From DATIHQ01 sp035480535 (GTDB taxonomy: Bacteria > Chlamydiota > Chlamydiia > Chlamydiales > SM23-39), in assembly GCA_035480535.1 (NCBI GenBank), contig DATIHQ010000072.1, forward strand, positions 1 through 64,000: a stretch of 64,000 nt of DNA. Direction: 5' to 3'. This document shows, one piece after another, positions 9,886-18,467 of the stretch. The notes under the pieces were generated by a model, which was given only the letters and a program-made list of their open reading frames with translations, had not been told where the DNA came from and ran no database searches. Position 1 is the stretch's first letter; the number at the start of each line of letters is the position of its first letter. Made by a program: the position numbers and the translations under genes.

Positions 9886-10869
9886 ATGAAATGGATCTTC
9901 GCATTGTTTTTCTGCACAGCTGCATGGGCTCATCAAATGGAGCTCTTCACTTATTGGGTGGAAAATGCGGGTGATGACTACTTCGGAGGAGGACTCCCGG
10001 GGATGATCCGAAAGAGGTTAAAGGAACGGGACTGGCAAATTCATCCATTGGGATTGGATAAGTTAGAGAAAGGAGCGCTTGAATCAGACTATTGGGTCCT
10101 TTGGAGTTTTGGGGCCAAGGCTAAGAAGTTTGATTTAAGCCGGCTGCCAAAAGAAAAACTCGCATTGTTTCTCTGGGAGCCGCCCACTGTAGAAATCGAG
10201 GGATATGATCCTCAAGTGCAGGCTCGGTTTGGAAAAATTTTCACCTGGGATGACGATTTAGTCGACAATGTGAAATTCTTTAAATTCCATTATCCTGTTT
10301 TGCAGCCGCGCATTGAGAAAATACCCGCTTTTAAAGAGAAAAAATTTTGCACACTAGTCGCAACGCGTCTCTCCAGTAAATTTCCCAAGTCGCTTTATCA
10401 AGAGCGGGAAAAAACCATCCGCTTTTTCGAAGATAAGCGGGGAGAATTTGATCTCTATGGCCGCAATTGGGAAAAAAGAAAGTTTAAAAATTATCGAGGG
10501 GCGATTGGAGATAAGATCGCGGTGTTGAAGGAATATAAGTTTTGCATTTGCTATGAAAATACGCGCGATATGAAGGGATATATCACCGAGAAGATCTTCG
10601 ACTGCTTTGCCGCAGGGTGTGTGCCCATCTATTGGGGGGCCAGCAATGTGACCGATTATATCCCCGCAGAGACGTTTATCGATCGGCGGAAATTTTCAAA
10701 TGTAAAGCGGCTTTACATGTTCCTAAAATCGCTTTCACAAGACGATTACCAAAAGTATTTGGATGCCGCCGCGGCGTTTTTAAAGAGTGAAAAGGCGCAA
10801 GTTTTTAGCAATGAGAACTTTGTCAATACCTTTATCGATCATTTGACAACGCAGAAGCCATCGTCGTAG
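9886..10869 (+). CDS. Family 10 glycosyltransferase (alpha-1,3/4-fucosyltransferase-like) with signal peptide
   Basis: A 327-residue protein. The C-terminal half holds the GT10 donor-binding signature: YKFCICYENT followed by GYITEKIFDCFAAGCVPIYWGA (about 219-252). In bacteria these enzymes transfer fucose from GDP-fucose to surface glycans. Unusually, the first 15 residues (MKWIFALFFCTAAWA) form a good cleavable signal sequence, whereas bacterial GT10 enzymes are normally cytosolic. Only 27 bp follow the DUF1207 gene, so co-transcription is possible. The 3' end overlaps the convergent LOG-domain gene by 31 bp. The GT10 call is firm; the acceptor and the meaning of the signal peptide are unknown. 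Confidence 0.85.
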   Translation: MKWIFALFFCTAAWAHQMELFTYWVENAGDDYFGGGLPGMIRKRLKERDWQIHPLGLDKLEKGALESDYWVLWSFGAKAKKFDLSRLPKEKLALFLWEPPTVEIEGYDPQVQARFGKIFTWDDDLVDNVKFFKFHYPVLQPRIEKIPAFKEKKFCTLVATRLSSKFPKSLYQEREKTIRFFEDKRGEFDLYGRNWEKRKFKNYRGAIGDKIAVLKEYKFCICYENTRDMKGYITEKIFDCFAAGCVPIYWGASNVTDYIPAETFIDRRKFSNVKRLYMFLKSLSQDDYQKYLDAAAAFLKSEKAQVFSNENFVNTFIDHLTTQKPSS

Positions 10870-12956
10870 GTGGGGCCTTCTTTGCCGATGGGGAGTTTGT
10901 TGCGGAAGAAGCGGCGATAGACGGAAAGACCTTGGGCGGCCGTCTGGATGCAGTAGAAGCAATTGCTGACCCATTCAGAACCTGTAATCGTTCCTGTTTC
11001 TCGGTTGAGCTGGAAACGGGAGGTGATTTTGCGGCGCCAATAGTCGGCAGTTCCAAAAAGGAGAACGGGATTCGGTGGCGCGCTCCCCGTTTTGCGCCGC
11101 ACCTCTTCGAGACAATATTCAAAGTCCATTCCATAACCGCCGGGAAAGAAAATGGGAAAATCGAGATTGAATTCGGCTTGTCTTTCCACGAGGCGATCGA
11201 GGCGATAGGTCATCTTTGCATCGATGTAGGGATTTTGTTTCTGCTCATTGACAACGCTTTTATCTTGGGAACGAAAATCGACGATGTTCGCGCAGGAGAG
11301 AATCCCAATCTTTTTCGCCACGCGGTTCCCCACTTCCATCGCTCCAGGTCCTCCTCCCGTAAGAAAAGAAATGGGAGTCTCTTCACTCAGCAGGGGATGG
11401 CTCATTTCTGCGCGCATAGTGAGAACGCCTTCAAGAAGGGCGCGCAGTTCTTGTTCAAAATTCCCTCCCTCCAGGTTTGAGCCATAGAGGCCGAAGATGG
11501 TCGACTTACGAAAATCCTCAATGAAAGGGAGAGGGACAAAAAGACCCGCTTCTTTATCGGGTTTTTGAACATATTGGAGGATTTTTCCAGAATCCTCATC
11601 GACCCAGAAGACGGGGATTCCAAATTTTGCCAAATCGAGGAGCATAGCGCGATCTTCATGGGAGAAAAATCCATCGTGAGAGGCCGATGGATATTGAAAG
11701 TAGATTCGTTTCAAACAGCGCTGCACCTCATCATTGAGAAACATTCGCTTCAGCAGGGGAGTGGGCAGATGGCGCGAGAGGAGAACTCCCTGAGATGTGA
11801 TCATTCCCTCTTCAATCGCCTTCAGAAAGGGAAAGGAAGGTTGGTATTGGATATATTTTTCCACCACCTGCGCTTGCCGCGATGGATGGGAAAGACCGGG
11901 GAAGTCATGTTTGAATGCCTCGCGCAGGATCCATTTATCAGGGGAAAGCTCCTCCATCTGGCTCCCTTTTACGACAAAGGCAGCCGCTAAGCTAGTTTTC
12001 GGCTCTGGAGCCGTCGCAAAGGCATCGAAAAGACATTTTGGCTCATCCAGCTTAGCGATCAATTGATCCCGATCGGAGAAAAATACATGTTCGCGGTAAG
12101 GTTCGAGCGTATAAAACTCCAGCGGAATGTCGTCGAGGATCTGATTGCTATTCCCAAAGAGCTCATAAATATCGCCAGAAGCCGCAGTATCTGGCTGCAA
12201 AATATTGGCTGTCGTGTGGTGAAAACCTTGTGGCAGAAGATAATCGACCACGCGAGCATACACCGTCCGGATATGGAGCGGCGCCGTGCGGACGATCAAC
12301 ACTTCATTTTCCCGCACAATTCGAGGCAATGAGGGTTCCCAATTATGATGGAGGTGCAAAAGTTGCCTTGTATGGGCCATATTCACCCCAAGTGCGCGCG
12401 CCAAAGTGGGGAGAAAACCATAGACAGTTGTGTCATAGGTCAGCACCCCATTTTTTAAGGACAAAAAGGCAATCGTGCGGCCATCCATCTTTTCCAAAAT
12501 CAAGGCGCCGCTTCCCTCTAATCCCCCCAATGAGAGCAAAGGCCTTCCCCTTCGATCGGAGCGGCCAAATAACCGCATGAGATAATCGGGATTTCTTACT
12601 CTACGCCGCTCATCCGCGGCAAAGAGCTTGCCAATGCTTGCGCCGATCGGAAGAAGACCCAGCATCGCCTGGCCGAGATTCCCAATGGCAATCAGCTCCA
12701 CTTTAACGAAGGCTGTCCTATGCTTCCTATCGTAGTGATATTCGCGGCCAATCCCATTGATCCCCAATTGCGCCAGCGTGCTCTTTAAGTTAAAGGAGAC
12801 AAAAGGGGGATCGATCTGATAGCCGACGAAAACGGGGGAGATATTTTCGATCTTAACGGTGGCGAGCGCTCTTTTTTCATCAATAATCTGGAGATCGGTA
12901 ATTTTCCCATCGGGCGTCACCAAATCAAAGTGATGAGGAATCAGGTATTCTTCCAT
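10839..12956 (-). CDS. Large protein with C-terminal LOG-type (lysine decarboxylase-like) Rossmann domain
   Basis: A 705-residue protein. The C-terminal 200 residues contain GGGPGAMEVGN and later FPGGYGMDFEYCLEEV, the two signature loops of the LOG/YgdH nucleotide-binding fold (GGGxxG and PGGxGTxxE; here the Thr is Met). LOG enzymes cleave nucleoside 5'-monophosphates. The first 480 residues match nothing I recognise; they have an alternating alpha/beta look (LLSLGGLEGSGALILEKMDG, LLHLHHNWEPS). ATG 12956 is preferred over a TTG nine codons upstream that would abut the PEBP stop. It lies downstream of PEBP on the same strand and is likely co-transcribed. It is far longer than free LOG proteins (about 180-220 residues). 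Confidence 0.65.
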   Translation of the reverse strand: MEEYLIPHHFDLVTPDGKITDLQIIDEKRALATVKIENISPVFVGYQIDPPFVSFNLKSTLAQLGINGIGREYHYDRKHRTAFVKVELIAIGNLGQAMLGLLPIGASIGKLFAADERRRVRNPDYLMRLFGRSDRRGRPLLSLGGLEGSGALILEKMDGRTIAFLSLKNGVLTYDTTVYGFLPTLARALGVNMAHTRQLLHLHHNWEPSLPRIVRENEVLIVRTAPLHIRTVYARVVDYLLPQGFHHTTANILQPDTAASGDIYELFGNSNQILDDIPLEFYTLEPYREHVFFSDRDQLIAKLDEPKCLFDAFATAPEPKTSLAAAFVVKGSQMEELSPDKWILREAFKHDFPGLSHPSRQAQVVEKYIQYQPSFPFLKAIEEGMITSQGVLLSRHLPTPLLKRMFLNDEVQRCLKRIYFQYPSASHDGFFSHEDRAMLLDLAKFGIPVFWVDEDSGKILQYVQKPDKEAGLFVPLPFIEDFRKSTIFGLYGSNLEGGNFEQELRALLEGVLTMRAEMSHPLLSEETPISFLTGGGPGAMEVGNRVAKKIGILSCANIVDFRSQDKSVVNEQKQNPYIDAKMTYRLDRLVERQAEFNLDFPIFFPGGYGMDFEYCLEEVRRKTGSAPPNPVLLFGTADYWRRKITSRFQLNRETGTITGSEWVSNCFYCIQTAAQGLSVYRRFFRNKLPIGKEGPTYDDGFCVVK

Positions 12957-12983
12957 AATTCTTGGGGTATAGCAGAACGGCAA

Positions 12984-13463
12984 TTAATGAGGTTTTCCCT
13001 GCGGTCTCCCTTCCATTTTTTCGTAGCGGGCCATCAGTTGGCATTGCGCCACAATGTGGCCATGCATCGCCCTCTCCACCTCTTTTTTGGTGGCGCCCGC
13101 TGGCAGCTCGAGCATTTTATCGAGAGCATAGAGCTTGAAAAAGTAGCGGTGCTCCCGATCGGGCGGGCAGGGGCCAATGTATTCATTTTTCCCTGCCGTA
13201 TTCCTTCCTTGCTGGCCTGGCGGAATCGAGTGTTCGCCAATAAGATGGGTGTGGGGAGGCATGTTGAAAACGACCCAGTGGTCATACATTTTGTCGGCCC
13301 GGACGAAGGAGGGTACATCGGGGTCATCCACGATGAGGACTAGGGATTTTGCCTGAGGGGGGACCCCGCTGATCTCTAGCGGTGGGTTGATACTCTTTCC
13401 CTCGCAGGTATATAGGGATGGGATGGTGGCCCCTTCTTTAAAGGCGCTGCTGGTCAATTTCAT
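12984..13463 (-). CDS. YbhB/YbcL family Raf-kinase-inhibitor-like (PEBP) protein
   Basis: A 159-residue protein of the phosphatidylethanolamine-binding-protein fold. Diagnostic blocks are IPSLYTCEGKSINPPLEISG, LVLIVDDPDVP, HWVVFNMPP, YIGPCPPDREHRYFFKLYALD. The bacterial members are cytosolic and their ligand is not known. It has full family length and starts at a clean ATG. Chlamydia species carry a YbcL homologue too. First gene of a two-gene reverse-strand unit with the LOG-domain protein. Confidence 0.92.
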   Translation of the reverse strand: MKLTSSAFKEGATIPSLYTCEGKSINPPLEISGVPPQAKSLVLIVDDPDVPSFVRADKMYDHWVVFNMPPHTHLIGEHSIPPGQQGRNTAGKNEYIGPCPPDREHRYFFKLYALDKMLELPAGATKKEVERAMHGHIVAQCQLMARYEKMEGRPQGKPH

Positions 13464-13536
13464 AACTACCTCATGGTTTTTTTATAAGCTAATATATTCC
13501 CGGTTTAAAGGAAATTTTTTAATATATTTACTGTTA

Positions 13537-13550
13537 ATCACTTAAGTGAT
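13537..13550. promoter_or_regulatory. 14-bp perfect palindrome in AT-rich upstream region (candidate operator)
   Basis: ATCACTTAAGTGAT is a perfect 14-bp palindrome in the 158-bp AT-rich stretch (13464-13621) between the divergent PEBP and 13622 genes. A TATTAT box at 13584-13589 could be the -10 of the forward gene, with only a poor -35. Otherwise I see no gene or RNA in this stretch. The palindrome could bind a dimeric regulator or be a chance feature of AT-rich DNA. Confidence 0.35.
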
Positions 13551-13621
13551 ATCTTTATATTTTCTTTAAATTAAATAGTGTGTTATTATATGAGTATAAA
13601 AAATTCAATTGAGGGATAATT

Positions 13622-14233
13622 ATGTTCAGCGTAGCAACACTTTCGGATATTCAGGAATTCGGCTCCCCCCGCCACCAGAGAAGGGGCAGCATAGTGGATA
13701 AGTGTCCCGATACAGACCTTCATCCCCAAGATTGTCGCCCGCTCAAAGCCGATGAGAAGACAAGCACTAGATATAAAATTCGGACCGTTAGTGAGGAAAT
13801 CGAACAACTTCGAAAGGAACAATCTGCACGGCGATCGTCTATTAGTAAAGGATCTATTTCGAGATATGAAGAGCGAGAAAATCATCGCGCTAGATTTCAG
13901 GAACTTGAAAAAAAAATGAAGTCCAATGCAGACCAATTGACAGCTGGTTTTAAAAAAGATTCTTTCATATCGAATGCATTAAAAAACCGACTTCGCGAAG
14001 ACATGAAAGAAGCGACCGAACTGAGAAGAAGATATAGTGGGGATGAGAAAGAAATTGAGAACAGATCAGAGGTTATGAGAGGCTATGGTGCGGTGGCCGT
14101 AGAGCTCAGAAATTTTGGATATGATCCTACCATAGGAGATCCGATTGGTGATGTTCTAAATCGTCTGGATGAGCAGGACGACCCAACTCCGTATCAATTA
14201 AAGAATGAACAGTTCTTAGAAAATTCAGACTGA
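13622..14233 (+). CDS. Hypothetical charged coiled-coil protein
   Basis: A 203-residue, strongly hydrophilic protein without signal peptide or membrane segment. Residues 50-145 are rich in Lys, Glu, Arg and Ser with heptad-like spacing (VSEEIEQLRKEQSARR, RARFQELEKKMKSN), so a coiled coil is likely. The first 30 residues are low-complexity and Ser/Arg/Pro-containing, as in many type III secreted substrates. GAGGGA lies 7 nt before the ATG. It stands alone behind an AT-rich promoter region and its codon use is more A/T-rich than its neighbours. Not recognised; a lineage-specific effector is one possibility. Confidence 0.6.
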   Translation: MFSVATLSDIQEFGSPRHQRRGSIVDKCPDTDLHPQDCRPLKADEKTSTRYKIRTVSEEIEQLRKEQSARRSSISKGSISRYEERENHRARFQELEKKMKSNADQLTAGFKKDSFISNALKNRLREDMKEATELRRRYSGDEKEIENRSEVMRGYGAVAVELRNFGYDPTIGDPIGDVLNRLDEQDDPTPYQLKNEQFLENSD

Positions 14234-14317
14234 TTCTCATTCACCCCCAAACTCCCATAAAAGAGTCCAGAGAAAAACTTGCTGAAAAATCTATGGGAAG
14301 CTAAAATTCCTCGGTTT

Positions 14318-15193
14318 ATGCATTCATCCATTCAACCTAGAAGCTTTGGGACCCACGATGGCTCATTTCATGCAGATGAAGTGACCGCCTGCTCGCTGCT
14401 ATTGCTGTTTGATCGGATCGATCGAGATAAAATTCACCGGACAAGAGATTCCAGCGTGTTGGAGAAATGCGACTACGTTTGCGATGTGGGGGGAGTCTAT
14501 AATGCAGAGAAGAGACGGTTCGACCATCATCAAATCGATTACAAGGGGCCGATGAGCAGCGCCGGGATGGTGCTCTTGTATTTGAAGGAAAAAGCCTTCA
14601 TCGAACCCCATCTTTATGAGGCTTACAATAAATCGGTCGTGTGGGGCGTCGATGCTCATGATAATGGGGTGGCGAAATTGGAGGCGGGGATAACCTCCTT
14701 TTCCCAGGTAGTTTCTAACTTTCTTCCCATTGAATACGATGTATCTGATGAAGTGATGCGAGAGGCCTTTTTCCAGGCGGTTGATTTTGCAATGGGGCAT
14801 CTCGACCGATTGCGCAAACGGCATGCCTATACGATGAAATGCCAGCTGGCGGTGAAAGTGGCCATGGCCGAAGGGGTCAATGCACTGGTGTTTGAGGAAT
14901 CGCTTCCCTGGATGGAGAATTTTTTCGAGCTGGGCGGCGATGTGCACCCCGCGCAATTCGTGATCATGCCCTCCGGAAAACATTGGAAGTTGCGCGGCAT
15001 TCCTCCCAATATGAACGAGCGGATGAAGGTGAGAAAGCCGATGCCTGAAAACTGGGCCGGGCTGCACGAAATGGATTTAAAAAAAGTGAGCGGGATTCCA
15101 GGGGCGATCTTTTGCCATAAGGGGCGTTTCATCTCCATTTGGGAGACGAAAGAGGATGCCTTCAAAGCCCTTCATATTTTGATGAGAAAATAA
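14318..15193 (+). CDS. MYG1 family metal-dependent protein (UPF0160, DHH-like)
   Basis: A 291-residue protein with the hallmark blocks of the MYG1 family: GTHDGSFHADEVTAC near the N terminus, the FDHHQ metal motif, SSAGMVLLY, and VDAHDNG. Eukaryotic MYG1 is a 3'-5' exoribonuclease of the DHH-type fold; the bacterial function is unproved. ATG 14318 places the His/Asp motif where it is in homologues; a TTG at 14279 would add 13 residues of unrelated sequence. The stop TAA overlaps the HIT gene start (TAATG). The MYG1-HIT-HEAT order matches the chlamydial CT386-CT384 neighbourhood as I remember it. Confidence 0.9.
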   Translation: MHSSIQPRSFGTHDGSFHADEVTACSLLLLFDRIDRDKIHRTRDSSVLEKCDYVCDVGGVYNAEKRRFDHHQIDYKGPMSSAGMVLLYLKEKAFIEPHLYEAYNKSVVWGVDAHDNGVAKLEAGITSFSQVVSNFLPIEYDVSDEVMREAFFQAVDFAMGHLDRLRKRHAYTMKCQLAVKVAMAEGVNALVFEESLPWMENFFELGGDVHPAQFVIMPSGKHWKLRGIPPNMNERMKVRKPMPENWAGLHEMDLKKVSGIPGAIFCHKGRFISIWETKEDAFKALHILMRK

Positions 15194-15528
15194 TGTCTGT
15201 ATTTAAATTGATCATTCAGGGAAAACTTCCGGCCAAAAAGGTCTTTGAAAATGAGCGGATCTTGGCCATCGAGGACATTCATCCCGTTGCCCCCGTTCAC
15301 ATCTTGATTATGCCTAAGAAAGAGATCCCCGATTTGCAGAGCGTAGAACCCAAAGATATGCCGTTGATCATAGAGATGATTCAGGTGGCGCAGCAGCTTG
15401 CAGAAGAAAAGGGAATTGTAGAGGGGTATCGACTGTTGACGAATAATGGCCCCGATTCGGGCCAAACGATTTTTCATTTGCACTTTCATTTAATTGGTGG
15501 GAGAGTTCTGACTCATAAGTTGGGATAA
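15193..15528 (+). CDS. HIT family nucleotide-binding protein (HinT-like)
   Basis: A 111-residue histidine-triad protein. VFKLIIQGKLPAKKVFENE is the N-terminal hallmark, followed by HPVAPVHILIMPK, the S-G-Q-T-I-F loop, and the HLHFH triad at about residues 98-102 in place of the consensus HVHLH. Members hydrolyse purine nucleoside phosphoramidates such as adenylated lysine; they act in the cytosol. Start ATG 15193 shares a base with the MYG1 stop, so translation is coupled. A second, exported HIT-like protein lies at 51139-52365. Confidence 0.93.
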   Translation: MSVFKLIIQGKLPAKKVFENERILAIEDIHPVAPVHILIMPKKEIPDLQSVEPKDMPLIIEMIQVAQQLAEEKGIVEGYRLLTNNGPDSGQTIFHLHFHLIGGRVLTHKLG

Positions 15529-15555
15529 AAGAGCCGATTGTTGTATGTCGGGGGT

Positions 15556-17283
15556 ATGAAAGTGTTTTTCCTTCTTGCAGCTTTGGTGCCCTTTCTAGCG
15601 CAACTCTCAGAAGATGAGGGAATTCGGCGCGTGCAAGCCCACCTGTTAATCGATGATAATCAATCTGCACTCGAAGAAGCTCAGAAGTTAGAGGGCCGAT
15701 ATCCCCACTCGAGCCGGGTGGGAGGCGCTCTTCTAGAAGCCTTGTCTGCCAATGGTTTAGAGGAAGAAGCGCTGAATGTTTGGACCCGAATCACAGCCGA
15801 TCAGCCCGATTTGATGCAGGATCGCCATTTGCTTGAGGAGCTCTCTTGGGGAGTTTTGAAGAGAGGGCTCGATTCTTCTCAATATGGAATTCGCCTCGCC
15901 TCATTGATCGGGACCTTTTTAACGAAGGATATTAGAGCCGTTCCCGTCTTGCTCAGAATGATGCGCGATTCCAATGCGGTGATCCGCTCTGTCGCAGTGC
16001 AAATGGCAACGGCCTATCGAGATGCCCCGCTAAAAGATGAAATCGCCCGGTTGATGAACGAAGAAAAAGTGTGGATGGTGCGCCTCGAGGTGATTAAAGC
16101 GGCCGGAATGCTCCGCATGAAAGAGCTGGCGCCTAAACTCAAGGCGCTTGTCCAATCGGAAAATACGACCTATGAAGAAAGGCAATTTTCCATTGCTTCC
16201 CTTGTAGAAATGACAGATGAGATTTCCCTGGATGAATTCAATCTTTTGGCCCGCAGCAACCGGGCGGGGCTTCGCCATTTAGCTTGTTCGATTGCAGAGC
16301 ATTTTAGAATGGAAAATGCGGGGGAGGAAATGCAACGCCTCATTGGCGATACCCATCCCGATGTCCGAATTGCCGCATTGAATGCCTTTGGCCTCTTTTT
16401 TCGAGAGAAAGTAAAACCTGAAAAAGCAAAAGAGGTTTTGGGGGCCGCATTGCGCGATATAGATCCTGCGGTGGCGATCACCGCGAGCTGGGTCGCCGTC
16501 TTAGTCGATCCTGTGTTTGGAGAACCTTATCTCGCCCGCTGGCTGACCGATTTGCTGCCAGAAAACCGCCGCATTGCCGCTGCAGCGCTGTCTGCGACAG
16601 GCAGCCGGGGCAAAACCCTCTCGATCCAAACTCTTCAAACCAATAGCGATTCTTACGTGAAAGCGAACATTGCGCTGGGACTTCTAGGCCAAAGGATTGA
16701 AGTGCAGCGGTGCTGCGACATCCTCTATGACTTTTTACAAACGGAAAAGAGGATGTGGATGTGGGATCCAAAACCCAATCCTCTCTTTCAAGTATTGGCG
16801 CCGAGCCAGGTGCGCCATATCGATCAGATTCCCAATTATCCCGAAGCAATTGATCAGATGACTCGCCTCAATTTAGTTTCTCTTTTGGCTTTGGTGGGAG
16901 ATCCGCGCGCACTGCCCGCATTGAAGACCTTTTTGCAGCGGAAAAGCTGGGGGATTTCAGGGGTGGCCGCAGCCACTTTATTGCAAGAAGGGGATGAAAC
17001 GGCTCTCGAGGTGGTGCGCCAACTGATGGATGATCCCGACCCAAATATTCGCCTGCAAGCCTGCTTGGTGTTGGGAATGTTGGGAAGGGAAGAGTCAGTC
17101 GTGCAGGAGCTGCAAAATGCCTATGCGGGAGCCGAGCATGAGAAAAAACTGCATATTCTGGAAGCTTTAGGCAGGGTGGGCAACACTGAAACCTATTCAT
17201 TTTTGGTCGGCCGTCTACGGGAACCTTTTCCCATTTTGCGAATTGCGGCCGCGGCCGCCTTAATCCAAAGCGTAAACCGATGA
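15556..17283 (+). CDS. HEAT-repeat protein with signal peptide
   Basis: A 575-residue protein. Residues 1-16 (MKVFFLLAALVPFLAQ) are a signal peptide. After a TPR-like helix pair (LEEAQKLEGRYP), the rest is a solenoid of about 10-12 HEAT/PBS-type repeats, visible as recurring D-x-x-P-x-V-R-x-A-A-x-x-A-L-G patterns (SNAVIRSVAVQMATAY, HPDVRIAALNAFG, DPNIRLQACLVLGMLG). It would be periplasmic and serve as a protein-binding scaffold. ATG 15556 is chosen because a G-rich SD (GGGGG) and the signal peptide follow from it. It overlaps the peptidase gene by ATGA. Partner unknown. Confidence 0.82.
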   Translation: MKVFFLLAALVPFLAQLSEDEGIRRVQAHLLIDDNQSALEEAQKLEGRYPHSSRVGGALLEALSANGLEEEALNVWTRITADQPDLMQDRHLLEELSWGVLKRGLDSSQYGIRLASLIGTFLTKDIRAVPVLLRMMRDSNAVIRSVAVQMATAYRDAPLKDEIARLMNEEKVWMVRLEVIKAAGMLRMKELAPKLKALVQSENTTYEERQFSIASLVEMTDEISLDEFNLLARSNRAGLRHLACSIAEHFRMENAGEEMQRLIGDTHPDVRIAALNAFGLFFREKVKPEKAKEVLGAALRDIDPAVAITASWVAVLVDPVFGEPYLARWLTDLLPENRRIAAAALSATGSRGKTLSIQTLQTNSDSYVKANIALGLLGQRIEVQRCCDILYDFLQTEKRMWMWDPKPNPLFQVLAPSQVRHIDQIPNYPEAIDQMTRLNLVSLLALVGDPRALPALKTFLQRKSWGISGVAAATLLQEGDETALEVVRQLMDDPDPNIRLQACLVLGMLGREESVVQELQNAYAGAEHEKKLHILEALGRVGNTETYSFLVGRLREPFPILRIAAAAALIQSVNR

Positions 17284-18467
17284 AAAAGAAAATCGAAGAG
17301 GCGCAAAAATATCTCAAAGAAATGGGAGCCGATGGATGGCTTCTCTATGATTTCCATCGGAGTAATACCTTGGCCCATACTTTCTTAGAAATTCCTCACT
17401 CTCAAATACTCAAACGCCGCTTTTTTTACTGGATCCCGGCACACGGAGAACCGGTCAAGGTTGTCCATGCGATTGAGCCCCATGTGCTCGATCATTGTCC
17501 AGGGACAAAGCGAACCTATGATTCCTGGGAAAGTCTCCAAAAAGAGGTGGCAGCAGCACTGAAAGGAGCGAAACGAGTGGCGATGGAATATTCTCCCAAA
17601 AATGCCATTCCCTATATCTCCCGCGTCGATGCGGGCACCGTCGAATTCGTCCACTCGTTGGGGATAGAAGTGGTGAGTTCGGGTGATTTTTTGCCCAAGT
17701 TCACCGCTGTGATGGATGAAAAGCAGGCCCAGAGTCATATCAGGGCGGCAAATGAGCTCGACCAGATCGCCAAAGATACATGGAAATGGATCGCCGACCA
17801 TTTAAAACGGGACAAGCCGCTCACTGAATACAGTGTGCAGCAAAAGATCCTCTCTGATTTTCAGCGGCTCCATTTATTCACTGAGGAACCTCCCATCGCT
17901 TCGGTCAATGAGCATACGGCAGAGCCCCACTACGTCCCTCAAGCGCACGGGTCGAGTCCCATCCAAAAAGGGGATCTTATTTTGCTCGATATTTGGGCCA
18001 AAGAAAAAAAGGATTGGGCAGTCTATGGCGACATCACAAAGGTTGCCGTGGCGGCAGAAAAACCCACTGCGAAGCAGCAGGAGATCTTTCAAATCGTCCA
18101 CAAAGCGCAACAAACGGCGACAGAGTTAGTGAAGAGCCGATTTGCCCAAAAGAAACGGGTGGAAGGATGGGAAGTGGATGAAGCGGCTCGCTCTGTAATT
18201 CGGGAAGCTGGATATGGGAAGTACTTTATCCATCGCACGGGCCATAATATCGATATCGAACTCCATGGAAGCGGCGCCCACATGGATAATCTCGAATCGC
18301 ATGATCAAAGGGTGATTTTACCTGGAACCTGTTTCTCCATTGAGCCAGGGATTTATCTCCCAGATGAGTTTGGCATCCGCCTAGAATACGATCTCTATGT
18401 CCACAAAGATGGGACGGTGGAAATCACGGGCGGAGTGCAAGATAAGGTTGTTTGTCTTCTACCCTGA
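17280..18467 (+). CDS. M24 family metallopeptidase (Xaa-Pro aminopeptidase/dipeptidase type)
   Basis: A 395-residue protein with an N-terminal creatinase-like domain and a C-terminal pita-bread domain. The five metal ligands can be seen: Asp in LLDIW, Asp in GDITK, His in HRTGHNI, Glu in SIEPGIY, Glu in RLEYD. The enzyme removes N-terminal residues before proline, or cleaves Xaa-Pro dipeptides. It starts with a 4-bp ATGA overlap with the HEAT gene. The 3' end overlaps the convergent hydrolase gene by 44 bp. No signal peptide, so it is cytosolic and probably degrades imported peptides. Confidence 0.9.
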   Translation: MKKKIEEAQKYLKEMGADGWLLYDFHRSNTLAHTFLEIPHSQILKRRFFYWIPAHGEPVKVVHAIEPHVLDHCPGTKRTYDSWESLQKEVAAALKGAKRVAMEYSPKNAIPYISRVDAGTVEFVHSLGIEVVSSGDFLPKFTAVMDEKQAQSHIRAANELDQIAKDTWKWIADHLKRDKPLTEYSVQQKILSDFQRLHLFTEEPPIASVNEHTAEPHYVPQAHGSSPIQKGDLILLDIWAKEKKDWAVYGDITKVAVAAEKPTAKQQEIFQIVHKAQQTATELVKSRFAQKKRVEGWEVDEAARSVIREAGYGKYFIHRTGHNIDIELHGSGAHMDNLESHDQRVILPGTCFSIEPGIYLPDEFGIRLEYDLYVHKDGTVEITGGVQDKVVCLLP

